NCBI GenBank assembly: GCA_021372495.1
Contig: JAJFUF010000038.1
Coordinates: 60,559-124,558, forward strand
Origin: Lysobacteraceae bacterium
Lineage (GTDB): Bacteria > Pseudomonadota > Gammaproteobacteria > Xanthomonadales > Rhodanobacteraceae
Direction: 5' to 3'
Length of the DNA stretch: 64,000 nucleotides
This document shows, piece by piece, positions 16,874 through 24,735 of the stretch (its first letter is position 1; each line of letters opens with the position of its first letter). A model generated the notes under the pieces. The model was not told where the DNA came from, searched no databases, and saw nothing but the letters and a program-made list of their open reading frames with translations. A program made the position numbers and the translations under genes.

Positions 16874-17839
16874 ATGTCCAAGGCCTTGTTCCGCCTCGCA
16901 CTTGTCGCCCTGGTCGCGATCGGCCTGCTGGTCGCCTGCGGCAGGCAGCCGCCGGCCTCGCCGACCGTCGACACGCGTACGCCCGACGGCGCGGTGCTGG
17001 CCGCGGCGCGGCTGCTGAAGGCGGGCGACTTCGACGGCCTGGCCCAGGCCACCCTGCCGCCGGACGAGTACCGCGCGCAGCGCGACGCGTGGACGCGCGA
17101 GCACCTGTCGGTGGCCGACATCACCGACGAGGACCGCCGCAAGTTCGCCGCGACCATGCAGCGGCTGACCGCGCCCGACGCCGAGCAGAAGCTGTTCGCC
17201 CAGCTCAAGCCGCAGTTGGCCGCGTTCGAGCAGCAGTACAAGGACCAGGTGCCGATGATGATCGGCATCGGCCAGACCATGGTCGGCACCGCGCTCGACC
17301 AGTCCGCCGACCTCACCGCCGCGCAGAAGGCGCAGGCCAAGGAGGCGCTGGCGGCGCTGGCGCAGTGGGCGCAGGGTGTGGCCTGGACCGATCCGGCCAA
17401 GGCGCAGCAGGCGATCGCGGCGATCTGCGACACCGCGCGCAGGCTCGACCTCAAGACCCTCGACGAAGTGCGCGCGCTGCCCTACGCGCAGGCGATGCAG
17501 AAGTACGGCCTCGCCTGGCAGGGCCTCAAGCGCCTGACCGCCGTCTACGGCCTCGACCTCGACCAGGTCCTGGATTCGGCCAAGGCGGAGACGCTGGCCA
17601 ACGACGGCCAGACCGCGCGGCTGAAGGTGACCTACACGCTGTTCGGCAAGCCGATCAGCGGCGAGACCGTCATGCTGCAGCGCGACGGCCGCTGGTACGA
17701 CCAGGGCGTGCTGGAAGCGCGTGCCAAGGCCCGCGCCGCGCAGACGGTTTCCGCGCCGGCGCCCGGCGCGGTCCCGCCGCCCGCCGCCGCGAAGGCGCCG
17801 GCCGCGGCCGCCCCCGCCGCCAAGCCGCCCGCGCAGTAA
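16874..17839 (+). CDS. Putative lipoprotein with Ala/Pro-rich tail
   Basis: This 321-residue protein has a lipoprotein signal: hydrophobic LALVALVAIGLLVAC with Cys at about residue 22. The mature part is mostly helical (FEQQYKDQVPMMIGIGQTMV, LTAAQKAQAKEALAAL) and ends in a DUF4878-like beta section: DGQTARLKVTYTLFGKPI and MLQRDGRWYDQG. The last 45 residues are low-complexity Ala and Pro. No enzymatic motif is visible, so an envelope role is all that can be inferred. It sits 31 bp before plsB on the same strand, and co-transcription is possible. Confidence 0.8.
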   Translation: MSKALFRLALVALVAIGLLVACGRQPPASPTVDTRTPDGAVLAAARLLKAGDFDGLAQATLPPDEYRAQRDAWTREHLSVADITDEDRRKFAATMQRLTAPDAEQKLFAQLKPQLAAFEQQYKDQVPMMIGIGQTMVGTALDQSADLTAAQKAQAKEALAALAQWAQGVAWTDPAKAQQAIAAICDTARRLDLKTLDEVRALPYAQAMQKYGLAWQGLKRLTAVYGLDLDQVLDSAKAETLANDGQTARLKVTYTLFGKPISGETVMLQRDGRWYDQGVLEARAKARAAQTVSAPAPGAVPPPAAAKAPAAAAPAAKPPAQ

Positions 17840-17870
17840 GCGCCGCGGCCGCGACGGCCGCCCCCGGATC

Positions 17871-20423
17871 ATGGAAATGATGCAGCAGCGTGTAGCCCCA
17901 GACACCGCCGACGCGTACGCGCCGTGGTGGTTTTCCCTGCTCGGGCGCCTGCTCGAGCCCTGGCTGCGCCTGAAGCGCGACCCGGCCGAACCGGCCGCCC
18001 TGCTGAAGCCGGACGTGCCGGTGTGCTACGTGATCGAGCGCCACGGCCTGTCCGACGCGCTGATCCTCGAGCGCGCCTGCCGCGAAGCCGGCCTGCCCAG
18101 CCCGCTGGCGCCGATCCGCGGCCTGCCGCTGCGGCAGCGGCGCGCGATGTTCGCGCTCAGCCGTCGCGACGGCTGGCTGCTCGGGCGCACGCGCAAGCGC
18201 AATCCGCGCGAGGCGCTGCGCCAGTTGATGCACGCGCTGGAGGCGCAGTCCGGGCGCGACGTGCAGCTGGTGCCGGTGGCGATCTACGTCGGCCGCGCGC
18301 CGGTCCGGCAGTCCGGCTGGTTCAGCGTGCTGTTCTCGGAGAACTGGGTGGTGGTCGGCCGCTTCCGCCGCCTGCTGGCGCTGCTGCTGAACGGTCGCGA
18401 CACGGTGGTGCACTTCTCGCCGCCGGTCAGCCTGCGCCAGGTGCTGGACGAGGCCGGCGCGAAGCGCCCGGAGCGACTGGTGCGCAAGGTCTCGCGCGTG
18501 CTGCGCGCGCACTTCCGCCGCATCCGCGCGGCGGTGATCGGCCCCGACCTGTCGCATCGGCGCACGGTGGTCGATGCGGTGCTGATCGCCGAGCCGGTGC
18601 GCGCGGCGATCACCGCCACCGCGGCCAAGGAGCGCATCAGCCACGCGCGCGCCTGGCGGCGCGCGCAGGACTACGCGCTGGAGATCGCCGCCGACTATTC
18701 GCACCCGGTGGTGCGTTCGGCCTCGTTCCTGCTGTCGTGGTTCTGGAACAAGCTGTACGACGGCATCGGCATGCACCACCTGGACAGCCTGCGCGCGATC
18801 GCGCCGGGCCACGAGGTGGTCTACGTGCCCTGCCACCGCAGCCACGCCGACTACCTGCTGCTGAGCTACCAGCTCTACCAGAGCGGCATCGTGGTGCCGC
18901 ACATCGCCGCCGGCGTCAACCTCAACCTGCCGGTGATCGGCCCGATCCTGCGCCGCGGCGGCGCGTTCTTCCTGCGCCGCAGCTTCAAGGGCAACGCGCT
19001 GTACTCGGTGGTGTTCAACGAGTACCTGGCGCAGCTGGTCGAGCGCGGCGCGCCGCTGGAGTACTTCATCGAGGGCGGCCGTTCGCGCACCGGGCGCCTG
19101 CTGGCGCCGCGCGGCGGCATGCTGGCGATGACGGTGCGCGCGTTCCTGCGCACGCCGCGCCGGCCGGTGGTGTTCCAGCCGGTCTACGTCGGCTACGAGA
19201 AGCTGATGGAGGGCAAGAGCTACATCGGCGAGCTGTCCGGCCAGCCGAAGGAGAAGGAATCGCTGCTCGGCCTGCTGCGCGGACTGCGCACGCTGCTGCG
19301 CCAGCGCTACGGCCGCGTCACCATCAACTTCGGCGAGCCGGTGTTCCTGTCGCCGCTGCTGGACGCCGCCGCGCCGGACTGGCGCCACGCCGGCGAAAAC
19401 GTGGACGCGCGGCAAGGCTGGTTCCCCGGCGTGATCGACGCGCTGGCCGGGCGCATCCAGGTGCACATCAACCGCGCCGCCGACGTCAATCCGATCAACC
19501 TGCTGGCGCTGGTGCTGCTGTCCACGCCCAAGCACGCGATCGCCGAGGCCGACCTGCTGGCGCAACTGGAGCTGTCGAAGGCGCTGCTGGAGCAGTTGCC
19601 GTACTCCGACCGCATCACCGTGACCCCGGCCGCGCCGGCCGAGATCGTCGCCTACGGCGAGCGCATGGGCTGGATCCGCCGCATCGCGCACCCGCTCGGC
19701 GACGTGCTGGTCAGCGAGGGCGACCGGGCGGTGCTGCTCAGCTACTTCCGCAACAACGTGCTGCACCTGTTTGCCACCGCGGCGTGGGTGGCGGCATGCT
19801 TCCTCAACAACCGGCGCATGGCGCGCAGCTCGGTGCAGCGCCTCGGCCGCGTGGTCTATCCGTTCCTGCAGGGCGAGCTGTTCCTGCCCTGGGACGAGGA
19901 CGGCTTCGGCGCGCAGATCCAGGCCACGCTCGACTTCTTCGTGCAGCGCGGGTTGCTCGAATCCAGCGGCGAGGGCCGCGTCTACGAGCGCGGCCCGGGC
20001 CAGGGCGACGCGGCCTACCGGTTGCGCACCATCGCGCGCAGCCTGCTGCAGGCGTTCGAGCGCTACTACATCGCGATCGCCGCGCTGGTGAAGAACGGCC
20101 CGCGCACGCTCAGCGCCGCCGAGCTGGAGAGCGCCTGCACGCTGACCGCGCAGCGCCTCGGCATGCTGCACGAGCTGACCGCGCCGGAATTCTTCGACAA
20201 GAGCCTGTTCCGCGGCTTCATCCAGAAGCTGCGCGAGCGCCGCGTGATCTGGCCCGATGCCGGCGGCAAGCTGGACTTCGTCCCCGAGCTGGCCGAGATC
20301 GCGCAGGACGCGCGCGTGATCCTGTCGCGCGAACTGCGCCACTCGATCCTGAAGATCACCCCCGGCGGCGGCGACGACGCGCCGGCCGAGCCGGCCGAGC
20401 CGGCGGCGCCGCCCGCGGCGTAG
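17871..20423 (+). CDS. plsB: Glycerol-3-phosphate 1-O-acyltransferase PlsB
   Basis: PlsB acylates sn-glycerol 3-phosphate at position 1, the first step of phospholipid synthesis, at the inner membrane. The protein has 850 residues, a little longer than the E. coli enzyme (about 807). Acyltransferase block I is CHRSHAD (HX4D starting at His322), block II follows as GGAFFLRRSFKGN, block III is FIEGGRSRTGRL near 400 and block IV is VVFQPVYVGYEKL. An Ala/Pro/Glu tail (EPAEPAAPPAA) ends it. The ATG at 17871 is the first of two near-adjacent ATGs. The TAG stop at 20421-20423 lies within a palindromic repeat. Confidence 0.96.
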   Translation: MEMMQQRVAPDTADAYAPWWFSLLGRLLEPWLRLKRDPAEPAALLKPDVPVCYVIERHGLSDALILERACREAGLPSPLAPIRGLPLRQRRAMFALSRRDGWLLGRTRKRNPREALRQLMHALEAQSGRDVQLVPVAIYVGRAPVRQSGWFSVLFSENWVVVGRFRRLLALLLNGRDTVVHFSPPVSLRQVLDEAGAKRPERLVRKVSRVLRAHFRRIRAAVIGPDLSHRRTVVDAVLIAEPVRAAITATAAKERISHARAWRRAQDYALEIAADYSHPVVRSASFLLSWFWNKLYDGIGMHHLDSLRAIAPGHEVVYVPCHRSHADYLLLSYQLYQSGIVVPHIAAGVNLNLPVIGPILRRGGAFFLRRSFKGNALYSVVFNEYLAQLVERGAPLEYFIEGGRSRTGRLLAPRGGMLAMTVRAFLRTPRRPVVFQPVYVGYEKLMEGKSYIGELSGQPKEKESLLGLLRGLRTLLRQRYGRVTINFGEPVFLSPLLDAAAPDWRHAGENVDARQGWFPGVIDALAGRIQVHINRAADVNPINLLALVLLSTPKHAIAEADLLAQLELSKALLEQLPYSDRITVTPAAPAEIVAYGERMGWIRRIAHPLGDVLVSEGDRAVLLSYFRNNVLHLFATAAWVAACFLNNRRMARSSVQRLGRVVYPFLQGELFLPWDEDGFGAQIQATLDFFVQRGLLESSGEGRVYERGPGQGDAAYRLRTIARSLLQAFERYYIAIAALVKNGPRTLSAAELESACTLTAQRLGMLHELTAPEFFDKSLFRGFIQKLRERRVIWPDAGGKLDFVPELAEIAQDARVILSRELRHSILKITPGGGDDAPAEPAEPAAPPAA

Positions 20424-20488
20424 GGCGGGTTCCGCCCGCCACGGCACGGACGGCGCAGCGCCGCCGCTCCTGCGGGGCGGAATCCGCC
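20420..20488. repeat. Palindromic repeat pair starting at the plsB stop codon
   Basis: GTAGGGCGGGTTCCGCCCGCC (20420-20440, quoted from its second base as TAGGGCGGGTTCCGCCCGCC) and GGCGGAATCCGCC (20476-20488) are palindromes facing each other across a further GGCGCAGCGCC hairpin. The layout matches the 11087-11155 element. The TAG in the first unit is the plsB stop. Confidence 0.7.
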
Positions 20489-20497
20489 GTGGCGCGC

Positions 20498-20538
20498 TTG
20501 ACCCACGTCAGCCGCACCCACCGCCGCGGCGCTAAGCT
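20498..20538 (+). promoter_or_regulatory. Candidate FNR/CRP-type dyad and -10 of the Cys-rich gene
   Basis: TTGACCCACGTCAG (20498-20511) is a TTGAC-N4-GTCAR dyad. TAAGCT at 20533-20538 is -10-like. The dyad centre falls about 40.5 bases before the inferred start near 20545, the class II activator position. Confidence 0.45.
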
Positions 20539-20570
20539 GGTCGCGGGTATCCGCACGCGCGGTGAATGCG

Positions 20571-20858
20571 ATGGACGTGATCGAAGTCTGGCAGTGCATC
20601 GGCTGCGGCCGCATCGAGGCGCCGCAGCCCTGCATCGGCGTGTGCCGCGACCGCAAGCGGCGCGTGGTCGATGCCGGCGAAGCCGAGGCCGCGCTGGCCG
20701 AGGCCGGGCGCAAGCTGGAGCTTTACGCCGCGGTGCTGCGCCAGATCGCCAGCACCACGCCGCGCGCCGACGCCTACGAACGCCACTGGGCCGCGCTGCA
20801 GCAGCGCGCCCGCGAAGCGCTGGGCGAGGGCGCGGCGCCCGCTTCCGACGCCGCCTGA
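20571..20858 (+). CDS. Small Cys-rich hypothetical protein
   Basis: This 95-residue protein opens with a cluster of four cysteines in the pattern CIGCGRIEAPQPCIGVCRDR (about residues 8-27), like a small zinc or Fe-S knuckle. A helical tail follows: AEAALAEAGRKLELYAAVLRQ and YERHWAALQQRAREAL. I do not recognise a named family. The ATG at 20571 is chosen; a GTG at 20562 would add three residues. A TTGAC-N4-GTCAG dyad upstream suggests control by an FNR-like regulator, which would fit a redox- or metal-related job, but that is inference. It is convergent with the carbonic anhydrase-like gene. Confidence 0.7.
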   Translation: MDVIEVWQCIGCGRIEAPQPCIGVCRDRKRRVVDAGEAEAALAEAGRKLELYAAVLRQIASTTPRADAYERHWAALQQRAREALGEGAAPASDAA

Positions 20859-20876
20859 AACCGCGCCGCGCGCGGC

Positions 20877-21416
20877 TCAGCCGGCCGAGGCGAGGTGCGC
20901 GTCCTTGACGCGCACGTAGTGCTGCGCGGAATAGTGCAGCCGCTCGATCTCGCCTTCGTCCAGCCTGCGCACGCAGCGCGCCGGACTGCCCAGCCACAGC
21001 TCGCCCTCGCCGACCGTCTTGCCGGGCGGCACCAGCGCGCCGGCGCCGACGAAGCCGTGGCGGCGCACCACGACGCCGTCCAGCAGCGTCGCGCGGATGC
21101 CGATCAGGCAGGCGTCCTCCACGGTGCAGGCGTGCAGGATCGCGCCGTGGCCGATGGTCACGTCGGCGCCGATCGTGAGCGGCGCGCCGCCGGGCGAGTA
21201 GGGGCCGTCGTGGGTGACGTGCAGGATCGCGCCGTCCTGCACGCTGGTGCGCGCGCCGATGCGGATGGCGTGCACGTCGCCGCGGATCACCGCGCCCGGC
21301 CACACCGAGGCGTCCTCGCCCAGCTCGACGTCGCCGATCACCACCGCGGCGGGATCGACGTAGGCCGACGCGGCGATGCGCGGCCACACGCCCTTGTACG
21401 GTCGAATCGAAGACAT
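20877..21416 (-). CDS. Gamma-carbonic anhydrase family protein (YrdA/PaaY-like)
   Basis: The 179-residue left-handed beta-helix protein carries hexapeptide repeats: VVIGDV, ASVWPGAVIRGDV, IRIGARTSVQDGAILH, LTIGADVTIGHGAILHAC, CLIGIRATLLDGVVV. The zinc ligands of the gamma-carbonic anhydrase fold are in place: the His of QDGAILHVTH, and the two His of GHGAILH. The protein should be a trimeric metalloprotein. Carbonic anhydrase activity varies within the YrdA/CaiE/PaaY group, so the exact reaction is not claimed. It is divergent from the aldehyde dehydrogenase gene across 59 bp. Confidence 0.92.
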   Translation of the reverse strand: MSSIRPYKGVWPRIAASAYVDPAAVVIGDVELGEDASVWPGAVIRGDVHAIRIGARTSVQDGAILHVTHDGPYSPGGAPLTIGADVTIGHGAILHACTVEDACLIGIRATLLDGVVVRRHGFVGAGALVPPGKTVGEGELWLGSPARCVRRLDEGEIERLHYSAQHYVRVKDAHLASAG

Positions 21417-21475
21417 TGCGCTTTCACGGCGACTGGCAGAGCATCCTAGTATCCCGCATCGCGAGGCCGACGCGC

Positions 21476-22888
21476 ATGGACACCCCCGTCTCCGAAGCCG
21501 ACCTGCGCGCGCTGCTGGCGCGCCAGCGCGACGCCTGGCGCGCGCGCACGCCCGACTACGCGCAGCGCATGGACGACCTGGCGCGCCTGCGCGCCGCGTT
21601 CAAGGCGCGGCTGGAGGATTTCGCCGCGGCGATGAGCGCCGACTTCGGCCGCCGCTCGCGCCACGAGAGCCTGCTCAGCGACGGCATGACCGTGCTCTCC
21701 GAGATCGACTACGTGCGCCGGCGCCTGCGCCGCTGGATGCGGCCGAAGCGCGTGCTGGCCGACTGGCTGTTCTGGCCGGCGCGCTGCGAGATCCGCTACC
21801 AGCCGCTCGGCGTGGTCGGCGTGATCGCGCCGTCCAACTACCCGGTCAACCTGGCATTGATTCCGCTGGTGGACGCGCTCGGCGCCGGCAACCACGTCAT
21901 GCTGAAGCCGTCCGAGCACACGCCGCGCACCGCCGAGCTGCTGCGCGAGCTGATCGCCGCGGTGTTCCCGCAGGAGCGCGTCGCCACCGTGCTGGGCGGG
22001 CCGGAAGTGGCGGCGGCGTTCGCCGCGCTGCCGTTCGACCACCTGCTGTTCACCGGCTCGACCGCGATCGGCCGCAAGGTGATGACGGAAGCCGCCGGCA
22101 ACCTGACCCCGGTGACGCTGGAGCTGGGCGGCAAGTCGCCGGCGATCATCGCGCCGGGCTACCCGCTGGACACCGCCGCCGCGCGCATCGCCGCCGGCAA
22201 GTTCCTCAACGCCGGGCAGACCTGCGTCGCGCCCGACTACGTGCTGCTGCCGCAAGCCGCGCGCGACGCCTTCGTCGACGCCATGCGCGCCTACGTGGCG
22301 ACGCGCTACCCCGGCCTGCGCGATTCGCCCGACTACAGCTCGATCGTCGGCGACCACCAGTTCGCGCGGCTGGCCGCGCTGCTGGAGGACGCGCGCGCCA
22401 AGGGCGCGCAGGCGCTGATGCTTCCCGACGACGGCGCGCACGATCCCGCACGCCGCGTGTTCGCGCCGACCCTGCTGCTCGGCGTGCGCGACGACATGCG
22501 CGTGATGCAGGAGGAAATCTTCGGGCCGATCCTGCCGGTGCTCACCTACGACACGTTCGACGAGGCGCTCGCCTACGTCAACGCGCAGCCGCGCCCGCTG
22601 GCGCTGTACCACTTCGACCGCGACCGCGCGCGCAGCGAGCGAGTGCTGGATGCCACCGTGGCCGGCGGCGTGTGCCTCAACGACACCGTGCTGCACTTTG
22701 CGCAGGAAGCGCTGCCGTTCGGCGGCGTCGGCCCGTCCGGCATGGGCCATTACCACGGCCACGCCGGCTTCCTCACCTTCAGCAAGCAGAAGCCGGTGTT
22801 CCGCCAGGCGCGCTGGTCGTCGATGGCGCTGATGCGGCCGCCCTACCGCGGGCTGGCCGAGCGCATCGTGCGCTTCCTCACCCGCTGA
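21476..22888 (+). CDS. Coniferyl aldehyde dehydrogenase-family protein
   Basis: This 470-residue NAD(P)-dependent aldehyde dehydrogenase oxidises aromatic or long-chain aldehydes to acids. Cofactor and catalytic motifs are present: VIAPSNYPVNL, LKPSEHTPRTAELL, FTGSTAIGRKVM, the general-base Glu in LELGGKSP and the nucleophile Cys in NAGQTCVAPDY. The short C-terminus lacking a strong dimer tail, ending RGLAERIVRFLTR, suits the CalB-like class 3 subgroup. A -10-like TAGTAT lies at 21447-21452, and GCGAGG precedes the ATG. The 3' end overlaps the convergent patatin gene by 11 bp. The physiological substrate is not visible from context. Confidence 0.88.
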   Translation: MDTPVSEADLRALLARQRDAWRARTPDYAQRMDDLARLRAAFKARLEDFAAAMSADFGRRSRHESLLSDGMTVLSEIDYVRRRLRRWMRPKRVLADWLFWPARCEIRYQPLGVVGVIAPSNYPVNLALIPLVDALGAGNHVMLKPSEHTPRTAELLRELIAAVFPQERVATVLGGPEVAAAFAALPFDHLLFTGSTAIGRKVMTEAAGNLTPVTLELGGKSPAIIAPGYPLDTAAARIAAGKFLNAGQTCVAPDYVLLPQAARDAFVDAMRAYVATRYPGLRDSPDYSSIVGDHQFARLAALLEDARAKGAQALMLPDDGAHDPARRVFAPTLLLGVRDDMRVMQEEIFGPILPVLTYDTFDEALAYVNAQPRPLALYHFDRDRARSERVLDATVAGGVCLNDTVLHFAQEALPFGGVGPSGMGHYHGHAGFLTFSKQKPVFRQARWSSMALMRPPYRGLAERIVRFLTR

Positions 22889-24644
22889 ACGCGATGCCGG
22901 CCTCGGCCAGCGCCGGCCGCGCGTAGGCGTAGCCGGCTTCGACGATGTGCTCGTAGTTGCGCCAGTCGAGCAGCTGCACGCTGCCCAGCGACGGGCGCAG
23001 CAGCAGGTCGGCCGCGGCGCGGCGGCCGGCGCTGGCCGCTTCGGCGTTGATCATGCCGGCGCGCAGCAGCAGCGAGATCAACCCCGGGCGCCGCGGCGCC
23101 GCGCGGTGGCGCCAGCGCTGCGCGGCCAGCCGCCACCACGGCGGCGATTCCCACTCCTCGACGTCGGCGCGCAGCACGTCGTCGGCGCCGATGTCGACCG
23201 CGACGATCTCGCCGAGGCCGTCCTCGCGCAGCACGTCGACCGGCAGGTTGTTCATCACCGCGCCGTCGACGAACACGTGGCCGCGGTGCAGCACCGGCGG
23301 CAGCACGCCGGGAATCGCGCTGGAGGCGCGCAGCCACAGCCACAGCGGGCCCTCGCGGTGCACCACCGGATGGCCGCCGGTGAGGTCGGCGGACAGGCAG
23401 AAGAACGGGATCGGCAGGTCCTCGATGTCGTGCGCGCCGAACGCCTCGCGCAACAGCAGGCCGGTGCGGCGGCCGCGGGTCAGCGCGACGAACGGCAGCG
23501 TCCAGTCGTGCAGCGGCTTGCCGTCGACGAACGCGCGCCGGTAGTTGGCCAGCATCGCCGCGTCGCTCCAGTCGCAGGCGACGCCGGCGCCGATGATCGC
23601 GCCGATGCTGGTGCCGCCGACCGCGTCGATGGCGATGCCGGCCTCGCGCAGCGCGCGCACCACGCCGATGTGGGCGAAGCCGCGCGCGCCGCCGCCGGAC
23701 AGCACCAGACCGGTGCTGCGCCCGCTGATCAGCCGCGCCACGCGCGCGATGTCGGCCGGGCCGCGCACGTGGTGATGGCGCGCCGCCGGCAGCCGGTCCA
23801 GCCAGCGCCGCGCCGCGCCGGGCAGGATGCGGCCGTCCGGGTGCAGCAGCAGCAGGTGGCGCGCGCGGAAGCGCGGCCGGCGCGGGTTGATCGGGCCGGC
23901 CTCCGGCCAGGCCTCGGCGCGGCGCCCGGCGTTGACCAGCAACAGGAAGGCGTCGGCCTGGCGCACGCACAGTTGGCGCCACTCCGCCGGACCGTCGGCG
24001 AGGTACAGCACGAAGCGCGACTCGGCCTCGCGCTCGGCGAACCACTCGCTGCTGCGGCCGTGGCCGAGCGCGGCGTCGATCACCGCGCAGTCGCCGAACG
24101 GCAGCAGCGCGTGGCGCAGTTGCGCGATCACGCCGCGCGCATCGACCTGGCCGTCGAACGCCAGCACCACGAAGGTGCGCGGCGCGCTGACCACGCGGTC
24201 GGTGGCGCGGATCGCGGCCTGCTGCACGGCGATGCGCGCCGCGCCCAGCATCGCTTCCGGGTGGCGCCGCACCAGGCGATCGAAGCCGTCGCGCGGCAGC
24301 CGCAGCAGCTCGGAATCGCGCAGCGCGCGCAGGCTGACGCCGGGCGGCCGGTCGGTGATCAGGCTGTATTCGCCCAGCGTCTGCCCAGGGCTGCGCACGC
24401 CCGCCAGCCGCGGCGGCCCGCCCTCGACCGGCGGATGGAACACGCCGAGGCTGCCGGTGCGGACCACGTACAGCGCATCCGGCGGCACGTCGGCCTCGAA
24501 CAGGGTCTGCCCGCCGGGCAGGCTGAACCAGGCCAGTTCGCCGGCCAGCGCGTCGAGCTGCGCGTCATCGAGGTGGGCGAACACCTGCGTCTTGCGCAGC
24601 AGTTCGCGGATGTCGGGCGGGCCGGCGAGGTTCATTCCGCCCAT
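22878..24644 (-). CDS. Patatin-like phospholipase with cyclic-nucleotide-binding domain
   Basis: This two-domain protein of the NTE/RssA type is predicted to hydrolyse phospholipids or lysophospholipids under nucleotide or other ligand control. Residues about 15-130 form a cNMP-binding fold (VFAHLDDAQLDALAG, FEADVPPDALYVVRTGSLGV, LGEYSLITDRPP). Residues about 310-480 form the patatin domain, with oxyanion loop GLVLSGGGARGFAH, nucleophile motif GGTSIGAI and catalytic DGAVMNN. A serine/aspartate dyad is therefore intact. The region between has no further named motif. The start is 24644 or 24635, both ATG. It is divergent from the oligopeptidase gene across about 90 bp. Confidence 0.92.
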   Translation of the reverse strand: MGGMNLAGPPDIRELLRKTQVFAHLDDAQLDALAGELAWFSLPGGQTLFEADVPPDALYVVRTGSLGVFHPPVEGGPPRLAGVRSPGQTLGEYSLITDRPPGVSLRALRDSELLRLPRDGFDRLVRRHPEAMLGAARIAVQQAAIRATDRVVSAPRTFVVLAFDGQVDARGVIAQLRHALLPFGDCAVIDAALGHGRSSEWFAEREAESRFVLYLADGPAEWRQLCVRQADAFLLLVNAGRRAEAWPEAGPINPRRPRFRARHLLLLHPDGRILPGAARRWLDRLPAARHHHVRGPADIARVARLISGRSTGLVLSGGGARGFAHIGVVRALREAGIAIDAVGGTSIGAIIGAGVACDWSDAAMLANYRRAFVDGKPLHDWTLPFVALTRGRRTGLLLREAFGAHDIEDLPIPFFCLSADLTGGHPVVHREGPLWLWLRASSAIPGVLPPVLHRGHVFVDGAVMNNLPVDVLREDGLGEIVAVDIGADDVLRADVEEWESPPWWRLAAQRWRHRAAPRRPGLISLLLRAGMINAEAASAGRRAAADLLLRPSLGSVQLLDWRNYEHIVEAGYAYARPALAEAGIAFSG

Positions 24645-24735
24645 GCTAGTGAAAGCGCGCCGCGCGGCCAACGGTGCGCTTGATTTCCCCGCGCGGCGCC
24701 GCCACGCTGCTGGAACATCGGAACATGCCACGCCC

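Noticed and set aside
17924..20908. A 994-codon open frame on the plus strand over plsB
   Set aside because: The other frame encodes a full PlsB with intact acyltransferase motifs; this one is low-complexity Arg/Ala sequence.
20906..20925. TTGACGCGCACGTAG as another FNR-type site
   Set aside because: It lies inside the coding sequence of the carbonic anhydrase-like gene and its right half does not match.
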